The notes: generated by a model not told the origin, from the letters alone. A stretch of DNA of 64,000 nt from an uncultured Collinsella sp. (GCA_900541175.1 UQIT01000009.1:5022-69021); one strand, 5' to 3'. Counted from the first letter of the stretch, positions 54,737-63,877 are shown. Numbers and translations are program-made.

Positions 54737-55063
54737 TTAGCGGGCATCCACCACATAGAGGCCAACGCGCACCTGGTGCCACGGGCTGCGCTCGGGGGCA
54801 ACCTGTTGCACGCGGGCCTCAAACACGTCCTCGTGGCCGTAATACATCATCAAGGACAGCGGGCCGACCTCGTTTCCCGGAACATAGCCAAGCTTGGTGT
54901 TGCCGTAATAGATCGCAACCGCCTCAGGGTCATGGGGATTATCGCGCTCGGCACACAGCGTCAGCTTATCGCCCGCTTTAAGATCGCCCAGGACCAAGGC
55001 GCCATCGGCATACTGAAATCCTGCAATGTGAAATGACAGAAGAACACGCGAAGGCTCGTACAT
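54737..55063 (-). CDS. HIRAN domain protein
   Basis: A 108-residue protein that is almost only a HIRAN domain: HIAGFQYADGALVLGDLKAG, then LCAERDNPHDPEAVAIYYG and LGYVPGNE. HIRAN domains bind 3' DNA ends or damaged/stalled DNA in HLTF-type remodellers; in bacteria stand-alone copies are common and of unknown role. The ATG has GAGGAGCTGCT, the same leader as the DUF2130 gene. It is probably cotranscribed with the 59-residue protein and the phosphoesterase. Confidence 0.88.
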   Translation of the reverse strand: MYEPSRVLLSFHIAGFQYADGALVLGDLKAGDKLTLCAERDNPHDPEAVAIYYGNTKLGYVPGNEVGPLSLMMYYGHEDVFEARVQQVAPERSPWHQVRVGLYVVDAR

Positions 55064-55299
55064 AGCAGCTCCTCTAACGGCCGGATAAACCGGTGTGTAA
55101 CCTTATTGAGAAGTCTACGGTCCCGTACGGACACAAATACATCCTGTCTGCGTCCTTCAATCGTTTGCCTCAACGCTTGCGCAACAGAACGCTTGCAGAT
55201 AAGATAGGAACACGGATGGCGCCCGTTGCCGCGGGTCTTGCCAACTCCGATACACGTTTTCATCGTGAGAAGTGGCCGTCTTCGCTTACGCGGGGGCGG
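55064..55299. other. Intergenic region downstream of the 27-aa ORF
   Basis: No protein gene could be supported. It has no T-run hairpin. If the 27-aa peptide is a type I toxin, an antisense RNA could be encoded here, but I see no clear promoter. Confidence 0.35.
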
Positions 55300-55383
55300 C
55301 TATTTCATTCGGCCGATAAACAGACCGAGTTCGATAGCCGCAATCAACAACGCCAATAACGAAATAACATCGCTTACGTTCAT
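55300..55383 (-). CDS. 27-aa hydrophobic peptide, toxin-like
   Basis: The ATG at 55381-55383 follows AGAAGGGA with 7-nt spacing. The peptide begins MNVSDVISLLALLIAAIELG and ends LFIGRMK: one hydrophobic helix with a short basic tail. Size and layout are like holin-like or Fst-type type I toxins, but no sequence identity can be claimed. The frame is too short to prove coding; the RBS is the main support. Confidence 0.5.
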   Translation of the reverse strand: MNVSDVISLLALLIAAIELGLFIGRMK

Positions 55384-55488
55384 ACCAAATCCCTTCTAAA
55401 GGGAGTTGGCCCATCCGTGCTCCATAACAGTAGTCTAACGCAAAATGCAGGCAATAGGAACACTTGTTCGTATTACCTGCGCCCTTTT

Positions 55489-56868
55489 CTAATGCACAAA
55501 CATGCGCACGAACTTGTGCTTCCAGCTTGCGTAAGGAGCATAGCGGAATGGCACGTCCAGCCACGTTGCCTTGTTCACGATGCTCTTCTTGTGGCTAAAC
55601 GTATCGAAGCTCTCGCGTCCATGGTACTGCCCCATACCGCTCGCACCCATGCCACCAAAGCCCATATGGCTCGTAGCCAAGTGCATAATCGTGTCGTTGA
55701 CGCAGCCGCCGCCAAAGGGCACGTAACGCACAAAGCGCTGCTGAACTGCGCGATCCTGGCTAAAGATATACAGGGCCAGCGGCGTCGGACGATCCGTAAT
55801 AAACGCTTCGGCCTCGTCTAGGCTCTCAAACGTCAGCACCGGCAAGATGGGACCGAAGATCTCCTCCTGCATCACGGCGTCATCGGGGGTCACGCCGTCT
55901 AGGATCGTCGGCTCAATCTTGAGCGACGACTCGCGCGCCGTGCCTCCCAGCACGACCTTATCGGGATCGATCAGCCCGCGCACGCGCGCAAAATGCTTAG
56001 CATTGACGATATGCCCGTAATCCTCGTTATCGAGCGGATGCTCGCCAAACATACGGCGGGCCTCTTCCTTGATGAAGCCCAGCAGCTCGTCGTGCACGCG
56101 CGTATCGACCAGCAGGTAGTCGGGCGCCACGCAGGTCTGCCCCACGTTGAGCCATTTGCCAAAGGCGATACGCCGTGCCGCGACCTTCAAATTTGCCGTC
56201 GCATCCACGATGCAGGGGCTCTTGCCGCCCAGCTCAAGCGTCACGGGCGTGAGGTTTTTGCTCGCGCGCTCCATAACGAGCTTGCCGACCGAAACGCTAC
56301 CGGTAAAGAAGATCTTGTCCCAGCACTCATCGAGCAGCGCTTCGTTTTCGGCGCGCCCGCCCTCGACAACCGTCACCAGGCACGGATCAAATGCCTCTTC
56401 ACAGATTTGCTTGAGCACCGCGCTCGATGCCGGAGCATAGGCACTCGGCTTGATGACCACGGTATTGCCCGCGGCAAGGGCGCCGGCGAGCGGCTCGAGT
56501 GTTAGCAAAAACGGGTAGTTCCACGGAGCCATGATGAGTGTGACGCCATAGGGCACGGCTTGCGTTTTGCACACGCTCACGGCGTTAGCGAGATCGCACG
56601 GACGCAGGCGCGGACGACTCCACCGAGCCACGTGAGCGATCTGATGTCGAATCTCGGAAAGCGACGTACCAATCTCGCACATATAGGCCTCGTCATGCGA
56701 CTTCCCCAAATCGGTCTTGAGCGCATGGGCGATATCGGCCTCGTGGGCCCGCACCGCATCGCGTAAACTCGCGAGCGCGCGACGTCGAGCATCAACATCA
56801 AACGTAGCGTGCGTCTTAAAGTAGGCGCGCTGATCGCCGACGATGCGCGCAATTTCCTCGGTGTTCAT
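55489..56868 (-). CDS. Aldehyde dehydrogenase
   Basis: A 459-residue NAD(P)-dependent aldehyde dehydrogenase with APWNYPF, KPSAYAP, FTGSVSVGK, LELGGKSPCIV (general base Glu), the catalytic Cys in VGQTCVAPDY and EEIFGPILPV. The length and a hydrophobic C-terminal extension of about 20 residues fit class 3 fatty aldehyde dehydrogenases. The ATG has AGGAGGG upstream, 8 bp after the alcohol dehydrogenase stop. Together the two enzymes would interconvert alcohol, aldehyde and acid. Confidence 0.94.
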   Translation of the reverse strand: MNTEEIARIVGDQRAYFKTHATFDVDARRRALASLRDAVRAHEADIAHALKTDLGKSHDEAYMCEIGTSLSEIRHQIAHVARWSRPRLRPCDLANAVSVCKTQAVPYGVTLIMAPWNYPFLLTLEPLAGALAAGNTVVIKPSAYAPASSAVLKQICEEAFDPCLVTVVEGGRAENEALLDECWDKIFFTGSVSVGKLVMERASKNLTPVTLELGGKSPCIVDATANLKVAARRIAFGKWLNVGQTCVAPDYLLVDTRVHDELLGFIKEEARRMFGEHPLDNEDYGHIVNAKHFARVRGLIDPDKVVLGGTARESSLKIEPTILDGVTPDDAVMQEEIFGPILPVLTFESLDEAEAFITDRPTPLALYIFSQDRAVQQRFVRYVPFGGGCVNDTIMHLATSHMGFGGMGASGMGQYHGRESFDTFSHKKSIVNKATWLDVPFRYAPYASWKHKFVRMFVH

Positions 56869-56876
56869 GGGCCCTC

Positions 56877-58097
56877 CTAATTCTCGCTCTCAAACATACC
56901 ACCTGCAACGACTTCGTACATATGCTCGAGCTCCAAGCGGTCCATTAGAAGCGGAACGGGGTACAGGGGATTGGCCTCGGCATCGGCATGCGCCGCCATC
57001 TCGGGAATGTCGGAGCGGCGAATGCCCGTCACATATTTGGGTATGCCCAAGGCGGCGTTCATGCGGTCGACCCAATCGATAAAGGCCTCGGCCGCAAGAC
57101 TGTCCTGCGCGGTAGCCGGCGCAATGCCCGCCATGCGAGCAAGATCGGCGAGCTTAGGAGCAGCAGCTTCGCCATAGGCGCGAAGCATATGCGGCAGGAT
57201 GATCGCGTTGGCCAAACCGTGCGGAATTCCGTATCTGCCGCCCAGACTGTGCGCGATGGCATGCACATATCCGACATAGGAGCGAGTAAACGCAACGCCC
57301 GCCTTATACGCCGCCGAAAGCATATTGCGACGCGCACGCATGTTGTCGCCATGCTCATAAGCCTCAAGCAAATTGTCGTGGATGAGCTTCACCGCCTGTC
57401 GCGCCATCTTGCGCGTATAGGGCGTAGTGCTTCGCCCGATAAAGGCCTCGACGGCATGCGTCAGGGCGTCCATGCCCGTCTGCCCCGTAATGGAAGCGGG
57501 CAAGCCGCACGTAAACTCGGGGTCGTGGACTGCAAAACGCGGGATGAGCACAAAGTCGTTAATGGGGTATTTGTAGTGCGTCTCGTCATCGGTAATTACC
57601 GCCGCAAGCGTGACTTCGCTTCCCGTACCGGCGGTAGTGGGAACGGCGATGAGCAGCGGCAGGCGACGATGAACCCGCAGCAGGCCGCGCATCTTGTTGA
57701 TGGGCTTGTTTGGCTGCGCAATACGTGCGCCCACGCCCTTGGCGCAGTCCATGGCTGATCCTCCGCCAAAGCCGATAATGGCCCGGCAGGCACTCTCTCG
57801 ATACAGGGACGCCGCTTCCTCCACGTTTGAAACCGTGGGGTTCGCTGATGTTTTGGCATAGACCGCAACGCCAATTCCCCTGGATGCGAGCGCCGTTTCG
57901 AGCGGTGCCGTGAGCCCCAGACGGGCAATGCCGGGATCCGTCACGATAAGGACCTTCTGGATCGAGCGCTTTTGAAGCACCGCGGGCACATCCTCGGCAT
58001 GCTCCAAAATGCGCGGCTCGGTATAGGGCAGGATCGGCAATGCAATGCGAAAAACCGTCTGATATGTTCGGCACCAGGCACGACGGGCTAGATGCAT
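56877..58097 (-). CDS. Iron-containing alcohol dehydrogenase
   Basis: A 406-residue group III alcohol dehydrogenase with the nucleotide motif GFGGGSAMDCAKG, PTTAGTGSEVT, and the iron ligand region (TGMDALTHAVEAF, HAIAHSLGGRYGIPHGLANA). The N-terminal 30 residues are basic and may contact a membrane. The ATG at 58095-58097 has AAGGAG upstream; the in-frame extension to 58178 lacks family support. It is the first gene of a two-gene operon with the aldehyde dehydrogenase. A TGTTGA-TAGG-TCAACA palindrome lies just upstream and may be its operator. Confidence 0.93.
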   Translation of the reverse strand: MHLARRAWCRTYQTVFRIALPILPYTEPRILEHAEDVPAVLQKRSIQKVLIVTDPGIARLGLTAPLETALASRGIGVAVYAKTSANPTVSNVEEAASLYRESACRAIIGFGGGSAMDCAKGVGARIAQPNKPINKMRGLLRVHRRLPLLIAVPTTAGTGSEVTLAAVITDDETHYKYPINDFVLIPRFAVHDPEFTCGLPASITGQTGMDALTHAVEAFIGRSTTPYTRKMARQAVKLIHDNLLEAYEHGDNMRARRNMLSAAYKAGVAFTRSYVGYVHAIAHSLGGRYGIPHGLANAIILPHMLRAYGEAAAPKLADLARMAGIAPATAQDSLAAEAFIDWVDRMNAALGIPKYVTGIRRSDIPEMAAHADAEANPLYPVPLLMDRLELEHMYEVVAGGMFESEN

Positions 58098-58115
58098 AAA
58101 GGAAACTCCTTCATT

Positions 58116-58131
58116 TGTTGATAGGTCAACA
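58116..58131. promoter_or_regulatory. Candidate operator of the alcohol dehydrogenase operon
   Basis: Perfect palindrome TGTTGA-TAGG-TCAACA, 19 bp upstream of the ATG, with a further ATCAACA half site at 58188-58194. A regulator gene is not adjacent. Confidence 0.45.
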
Positions 58132-58353
58132 TTTGCTCGCCCGATTGTACTCAGCAAAGATCGCAGACGGCCTCCCAATCGTTAATCAATCAACATCTTC
58201 ATATCTCGAAATTGTTTTATTAAAAATCATTCCTAATAGGCTTCACATTTGGTTGCATTTATGGATAATAGAACTCGTCAAGACGCACGTCCGGAGAGGG
58301 CCCTTACGGGACCGGACGAGCGCACAATCGCCATCGATCGAAAGGATCGAATC

Positions 58354-58914
58354 ATGAAGTTTGTTTGCCCCGTTTGCGGTTATGTGGAAGAGTTCGACGG
58401 CGACCAGCTGCCCGAGGATTTTAAGTGCCCCCAGTGCGGCGTTCCCGGTTCTCGTTTCCTGAAGCAGGAGGAGGGCCAGCTCGAGTGGGCCGCCGAGCAC
58501 GTCGTGGGCGTCGCCAAGATGGAGGGTGTCTCTGAGGACATCGTTGCCGACCTGCGCGCCAACTTTGAGGGCGAGTGCTCTGAGGTCGGTATGTACCTGG
58601 CCATGGCTCGCGTCGCTCATCGCGAGGGCTATCCCGAGATCGGCCTGTACTGGGAAAAGGCTGCCCACGAGGAGGCCGAGCATGCCGCCAAGTTCGCCGA
58701 GCTCCTGGGCGAGGTCGTGACCGACTCCACCAAGAAGAACCTCGAGATGCGCGTTGAGGCCGAGAACGGCGCCACCGCCGGCAAGACCGATCTTGCCAAG
58801 CGTGCCAAGGCCGCCGGCCTCGATGCCATCCACGACACCGTGCACGAGATGGCTCGCGACGAGGCCCGCCACGGCAAGGCTTTCGCCGGCCTGCTCAAGC
58901 GCTACTTTGGCTAA
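58354..58914 (+). CDS. Rubrerythrin with N-terminal rubredoxin domain
   Basis: A 186-residue protein. The rubredoxin domain comes first (Cys 5, 8, 25, 28 in CPVC and CPQC), followed by a ferritin-like diiron domain (EGECSEVGMYL, HEEAEHAAKF, DEARHGKAF). This is the reverse order of classical rubrerythrin. The family reduces hydrogen peroxide with electrons from NADH via rubredoxin or reductases and protects anaerobes. The ATG at 58354 has GAAAGGA upstream; the upstream in-frame region looks non-coding. The codon use is very strong, suggesting high expression. Confidence 0.93.
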   Translation: MKFVCPVCGYVEEFDGDQLPEDFKCPQCGVPGSRFLKQEEGQLEWAAEHVVGVAKMEGVSEDIVADLRANFEGECSEVGMYLAMARVAHREGYPEIGLYWEKAAHEEAEHAAKFAELLGEVVTDSTKKNLEMRVEAENGATAGKTDLAKRAKAAGLDAIHDTVHEMARDEARHGKAFAGLLKRYFG

Positions 58915-58948
58915 GCCAACCGCCTGAGACATAACCTCAAGCTCGATG

Positions 58949-58980
58949 AGGCCCGGACCGTATTGGTTCGGGCCTTTTTC
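58949..58980 (+). terminator. Terminator of rubrerythrin
   Basis: Stem AGGCCCGGACC/GGTTCGGGCCT (one G:U pair) and TTTTTC. Confidence 0.88.
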
Positions 58981-59045
58981 GTGCCTCACGAACTTGTTAA
59001 CGCCCTGAAATAGGACCGCCTTCGGCATCGGCTTCTCGTCAAAAA

Positions 59046-59168
59046 CTAAGTGAGTAGACTTTTTGGAACTTGCCGAGCACGCCATCCATATTGCTTTATA
59101 AAGCCGCAGGTAAATGACTTGTTGCAAAACGGCTTGGTCGCCAAAGTGCTAAAAGCCTACTCACTTAG
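59046..59168 (+). repeat. 123-bp TIR element, copy 2
   Basis: Same length and ends as copies 1 and 3: CTAAGTGAGTAGACTTTTTG at the left, complement at the right; CGCAGGTA at offset 60. Its right end supplies the last codons and the stop of the nuclease-like gene. Confidence 0.88.
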
Positions 59169-60284
59169 AACCGCAGCCGTCCACGATCGAGCCATTTTGT
59201 GTCTAGCGGGCATCTTTCCGTCGATTACTCCCAATTTTGTCCAGTCAATGAATAGTTCAGACCGGAGTAATACCTCAGCCCTTTGCTCATCCGAGCTTTT
59301 ATCACGATATTCAGCATCGAGCATCCTGCATACGGCCTTAACGATCGCGCGGAATCTATCCTCATCCGATATCTGTCTGTGTGTAAGGAGAAGCACATCG
59401 TAGCCCATGGCCTGAAGGGCCGTCATGCGGTCAGCGTCACGCAAGCCATCCCCTGCGCGTCCGTGCGAGGCCTTTCCCTGACATTCAATGGCCACCTGTC
59501 GCCTACCGTCCGGCGAAGAAAGAAGTAGGTCGATATATACACGGGACTTTCCCACAATCGCTCGAGCACTTGTGCTTAACGTCACTTCGACATTGAGCTC
59601 TATGCCGCAAAACCCTTCGCCTCCCAGGGCTCGCGGCAGTCCAAGCAACAAATACGCCTCGACCTCAAAAGGCGACGCGGCACCCAATGGGACGAGTTGC
59701 GATACCGCCATAAATCTATTGCCGTAACGCACCCCGCAAACATCTGAACAAAAACGGTCAAGGTCTCCGCCCAAAACCAAAGCGTCTCGACGCCATAAAT
59801 TTGAGGTGGTGCCGTCCTCGGACGGGCAGCGCACCCAACCGAACGTTGTCGAAATCGCGCCCGAGTCAATTGCACACGCAAGCTCGGCCTCAAGTGCCGC
59901 CGGTAGAGCGCACACCGCAAACAAGCCACACATCTCCGCCAATACCAAAAGGAGCTGAAGATCCGTCAGATGCCGCGACATGATGAATGCCGTCAGTAGA
60001 GGAGACGTAATCAAAAATCCATGCTCCGTTTCCAGCACGGACTCCCTGGGGAGCTCACCAAGAAACAGCCGCTGCCTAATGCTGGTAGGACAAGTCCGCT
60101 TGTTTCTCGACCGAACCAATGTATACAACGGAAAGCCGAGCGCAACCGCAGCAGTCGGGTTACGGGCGAGATCATATCGCTGCCGGTCTTCTTCCGGCCG
60201 TGGAAGCGGCGGACACAAAGCGCGAACCTGAGGGGGCAAACGCCAGTACCTAAAAGCCGATATGTCACAAAGTAAATCCTTCAT
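59157..60284 (-). CDS. Orphan PD-(D/E)XK/DUF559-like protein
   Basis: A 375-residue protein. The C-terminal part has VYIDLLLSSPDGRRQVAIEC and QGKASHGRAGDGLRDADRM, then YDVLLLTHRQI, the strand/D/E-x-Q/helix pattern of PD-(D/E)XK (DUF559-like) nucleases; the expected E-x-K is E-x-Q here. The N-terminal part (SAFRYWRLPPQVRALC, FLITSPLLTAFIMS) resembles AbiEi-type wing proteins. So it may be an orphan nuclease or abortive-infection-related protein. Start ATG 60282-60284 has no good RBS. Its last three codons and stop (LSE-TAG) come from the 123-bp element. The gene is less GC-rich than its neighbours. Confidence 0.7.
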   Translation of the reverse strand: MKDLLCDISAFRYWRLPPQVRALCPPLPRPEEDRQRYDLARNPTAAVALGFPLYTLVRSRNKRTCPTSIRQRLFLGELPRESVLETEHGFLITSPLLTAFIMSRHLTDLQLLLVLAEMCGLFAVCALPAALEAELACAIDSGAISTTFGWVRCPSEDGTTSNLWRRDALVLGGDLDRFCSDVCGVRYGNRFMAVSQLVPLGAASPFEVEAYLLLGLPRALGGEGFCGIELNVEVTLSTSARAIVGKSRVYIDLLLSSPDGRRQVAIECQGKASHGRAGDGLRDADRMTALQAMGYDVLLLTHRQISDEDRFRAIVKAVCRMLDAEYRDKSSDEQRAEVLLRSELFIDWTKLGVIDGKMPARHKMARSWTAAVLSE

Positions 60285-60367
60285 AGGCACAGGAAAACAC
60301 GAATTTCAACCTAGTCAGTCACGCATTGGCGCGAACGCGCCAAAAATGGTGCCGAACGGACTGCCAA

Positions 60368-60433
60368 GTTTTCAACAGCCCTCCCCAACTGGCCAAAAGC
60401 TTACCGAGAGCTGGACGAAGTTCTGTTGAAAAC
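60368..60433. repeat. Inverted repeat upstream of the nuclease-like gene
   Basis: Perfect 11-bp arms GTTTTCAACAG and its complement, 44 bp apart, followed by TTTTTTT. It lies between the nuclease-like gene and 123-bp copy 3. Confidence 0.6.
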
Positions 60434-60465
60434 CCCATTTTTTTCTCATGCAGAAGCTTTGCGCG

Positions 60466-60588
60466 ACAAGTGAGTAGACTTTTTTGAACATCTTGAGCAG
60501 CCCGGTCATCCTGCTTTTCAAAAACGCAGGTAGATAGCTTGTTACAAAACTGCCTGGTCGCCAAAGTTCCAAAAGCCTACTCACTTAG
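60466..60588 (+). repeat. 123-bp TIR element, copy 3
   Basis: Left end degenerate (ACAAGTGAGTAG), right end intact. CGCAGGTA at offset 60. The right end supplies the end of the pdxR gene (LSE-TAG). Internal sequence is most like copy 2. Confidence 0.88.
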
Positions 60589-62016
60589 GTTACAGAGTGC
60601 TCCCATTAGCTGCGATTCCAAGGTATTTAGCGCTTTTGGACTCAAATCGTCATACTGAACAAGAATTTGACTTGAGTTTTCAGGGACAGATGCGCCATCG
60701 GCACACCAATAACAGTCACTGATATCGACAAAAGGGATACTCGAGCGCGTGAGGGCCCGCACAAAAGAGCTTCCGCCCGCTCCACGCTCCGCAACCACGG
60801 TGCAGTAAAGGCCCGCGTCTGCATGCTCGATCGAGACCTCTCCTGCCGGAAATACCTTCCGCACAAGCGCCATCAGGCCATCACGCGCCTCGCGGGCACG
60901 AACGCGCACGCGGTTCACATGTCGCTCGTAATCACCCGATTCCAGCAAACGCGCCAAAGCGACCTGATCGACAGAGCTCACCGACGAGGCGTAGAAACCA
61001 AGGTTGCGCCTAAACCGCTCCATTAGCTCATCGGGCAACACCATGTACGCCAAACGCAACGCCGATGAAAGGCTCTTCGAAAACGTGTTGGTGTAGATAA
61101 CCGACTGGGCGGCATCGATCGACGCGAGCGCGGGAATCGGCTTCCCGGCAAGGCGAAACTCACAATCAAAGTCATCTTCGATGAGATACCGACCTGGTCG
61201 CTCGGCGGCCCAGCTCAGAAGCGCATAGCGACGCGCAATGCTCGTCACAAGGCCGGTCGGATACTGATGGGACGGCATCAGGTGAAGGACATCGGTCCCG
61301 CTTTTCTGCAGAGTGCTCAAGTCCACGCCCTCATCATCCAACGGGATATGTCGAACTTTGCAGCCCATAGCCTGATAGATGCGCGTCAGACGCAAATAGC
61401 CCGGATCCTCAACGGCATACACCTTGTCAGCGCCAAGCAACTGAACCAACATGGTATCGAGCAGCTGGGCGCCTGCACCGATAACAATGTTGTTGGGGTC
61501 GACATTCATACCCCTTGTCCCACGCAGATGGTGAGCAATTGCGCGTCGCAGCCGAGCGGTGCCCTGCGCCGGTGCGGGCGAAAAGATTTCGCGCTCGTCT
61601 TCGGATGCCAGCGTCGCCCGTAGCGCACTTTGCCAAAGCCGCGCCGCCTCCAAAGCGGAAGGAGAAAGTGCATCGAACAGCTCGACCTGTCCGTTGACAT
61701 CATGCGCGCTGAGGCCCACAGAGACGGTATCTCGGTCGATGCCCTGCGAAGCCAAAGGCAAAACCGGTGCATCCGGAAGCTTGCAAGCGTAGTAGCCACG
61801 ACGCGGCATTGAGCAAATATAGCCCTCAGCGAGTAACTGGCTATATGCATTCTCGATGGTAATGACACTGATTCCCAGATGACTGGCAAAGGCGCGCTTG
61901 GACGGCAGATGCTCCCCCGCCGCAATGCGTCCAGCTACGATATCATCTCGAATTTGCTGGTAAACATACTCATAGAGCGATGCTTCGCCGCGTTTTTCCA
62001 AATTGTAGTCAAGCAT
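60577..62016 (-). CDS. pdxR: MocR/PdxR-type GntR regulator with aminotransferase domain
   Basis: A 479-residue regulator: a winged GntR helix-turn-helix (residues about 15-80, PSKRAFASHLGISVITIENA) followed by a fold-type I aminotransferase domain with the PLP lysine in NTFSKSLSSALRLAY and IEDDFDCEF. PdxR proteins sense pyridoxal phosphate and activate pdxST; the divergent pdxS gene supports this. The ATG is taken at 62014-62016 with AGGTGA upstream. The last codons LSE-TAG come from the 123-bp element. Confidence 0.9.
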   Translation of the reverse strand: MLDYNLEKRGEASLYEYVYQQIRDDIVAGRIAAGEHLPSKRAFASHLGISVITIENAYSQLLAEGYICSMPRRGYYACKLPDAPVLPLASQGIDRDTVSVGLSAHDVNGQVELFDALSPSALEAARLWQSALRATLASEDEREIFSPAPAQGTARLRRAIAHHLRGTRGMNVDPNNIVIGAGAQLLDTMLVQLLGADKVYAVEDPGYLRLTRIYQAMGCKVRHIPLDDEGVDLSTLQKSGTDVLHLMPSHQYPTGLVTSIARRYALLSWAAERPGRYLIEDDFDCEFRLAGKPIPALASIDAAQSVIYTNTFSKSLSSALRLAYMVLPDELMERFRRNLGFYASSVSSVDQVALARLLESGDYERHVNRVRVRAREARDGLMALVRKVFPAGEVSIEHADAGLYCTVVAERGAGGSSFVRALTRSSIPFVDISDCYWCADGASVPENSSQILVQYDDLSPKALNTLESQLMGALCNLSE

Positions 62017-62028
62017 GAGCCTATCACC

Positions 62029-62070
62029 TGACCTTATTAGGTCATTCAATCTGGTATTAGTCTGACCTTG
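62029..62070. promoter_or_regulatory. Candidate PdxR operator
   Basis: A palindrome TGACCT-TATT-AGGTCA at 62029-62044 and a further TGACCTTG at 62063-62070, in the intergenic region of pdxR and pdxS. Such direct/inverted repeats bind MocR proteins; inference from position. Confidence 0.55.
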
Positions 62071-62161
62071 TAATTATCTCGAAAACTGAGTATTTCGCCA
62101 TACCTAGCTCCCCGATAGGATGTTCCGTCAAGCAATGCACATGCCAACCAAGGGAGCAACC

Positions 62162-63052
<891 letters not shown>

Positions 63053-63072
63053 TCCAGCAGAAAGGATCGCAC

Positions 63073-63660
63073 ATGAGCGATTATGCAGACCAGACGGTCG
63101 CCGTGCTGGCGGTCCAAGGTGCTTTTGCCGAGCACGAGGCAAGACTGTCCGAGCTGGGCGCACGTTGTATTGAGCTGAGGCAGGCGGCTGATTTGAAGCA
63201 GGACTTTGACCGTCTGGTACTTCCCGGCGGCGAGTCTACCGTTCAAGGGAAGCTACTTGATGAGCTGGGCATGCTCGAGGAGCTTCGCACCCACATTGTT
63301 GAAGGCATGCCCGTCCTTGGCACCTGCGCCGGCTTGATTCTATTGGCGCGCGATCTTGCCGCACACGACGATAAGGGAACGCCGCGCCTAGCAACCATGA
63401 ACGTACTCGTTGAGCGCAACGCTTATGGCAGACAGCTCGGCAGTTTTCGCACCAAGGGCCAGGTGTCCGGCATCGACGGTGAAGTGCCATTAACATTTAT
63501 CCGTGCACCCCGCATCGTCGAGGTCCACGGCGACGCCAAGGCCTTAGCGAAAGTCGACGGCCGTATCGTCGCCGCCCGTCAGGGCAACCAGCTCGGCGTA
63601 ACCTTCCACCCCGAACTCGACGAAGACACCCGCCTCCACGAACTGTTCCTACAAATGTAG
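63073..63660 (+). CDS. pdxT: Pyridoxal 5'-phosphate synthase glutaminase subunit
   Basis: A 195-residue class I glutamine amidotransferase with LPGGEST, the nucleophile in GTCAGLILLAR, and the His/Glu pair in FHPELDED. It supplies ammonia to PdxS. RBS AAAGGA. It is the second gene of the pdxST operon. Confidence 0.96.
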   Translation: MSDYADQTVAVLAVQGAFAEHEARLSELGARCIELRQAADLKQDFDRLVLPGGESTVQGKLLDELGMLEELRTHIVEGMPVLGTCAGLILLARDLAAHDDKGTPRLATMNVLVERNAYGRQLGSFRTKGQVSGIDGEVPLTFIRAPRIVEVHGDAKALAKVDGRIVAARQGNQLGVTFHPELDEDTRLHELFLQM

Positions 63661-63681
63661 GTATCGAAATCAACAAACGAA

Positions 63682-63749
63682 ACGAGAGTGGATAATCTCC
63701 CACTTTAAGCTTGAATGCAGGCTCAAACCGGAAGATTATCCACTCTCGT
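63682..63749. repeat. 17-bp inverted repeat behind pdxT
   Basis: ACGAGAGTGGATAATCT at 63682-63698 and its exact complement at 63733-63749. It lies 21 bp behind the pdxT stop; the T-run is missing. Confidence 0.75.
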
Positions 63750-63756
63750 GCTATGT

Positions 63757-63810
63757 AGTCGTTGGGGACGTTCTTAAACGACTAGTCAAGCAAGAACGTC
63801 CTCAACGACT
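63757..63810. repeat. Second inverted repeat behind pdxT
   Basis: AGTCGTTGGGGACGTTCTT at 63757-63775 pairs with 63792-63810 with one mismatch (G:T type). Confidence 0.72.
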
Positions 63811-63877
63811 GCATTGCGATAGACGACCACGTTTGCCCAGATAAAACCGACCAAAATAAACCTGTCCCTTTTTGGCA
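63803..63877 (-). repeat. Repeat family copy B
   Basis: Reverse-strand counterpart of 39760-39834: opens TGCCAAAAAGGGACAGGTTT on the reverse strand and remains about 46/49 identical over the first 49 bp. Confidence 0.8.
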
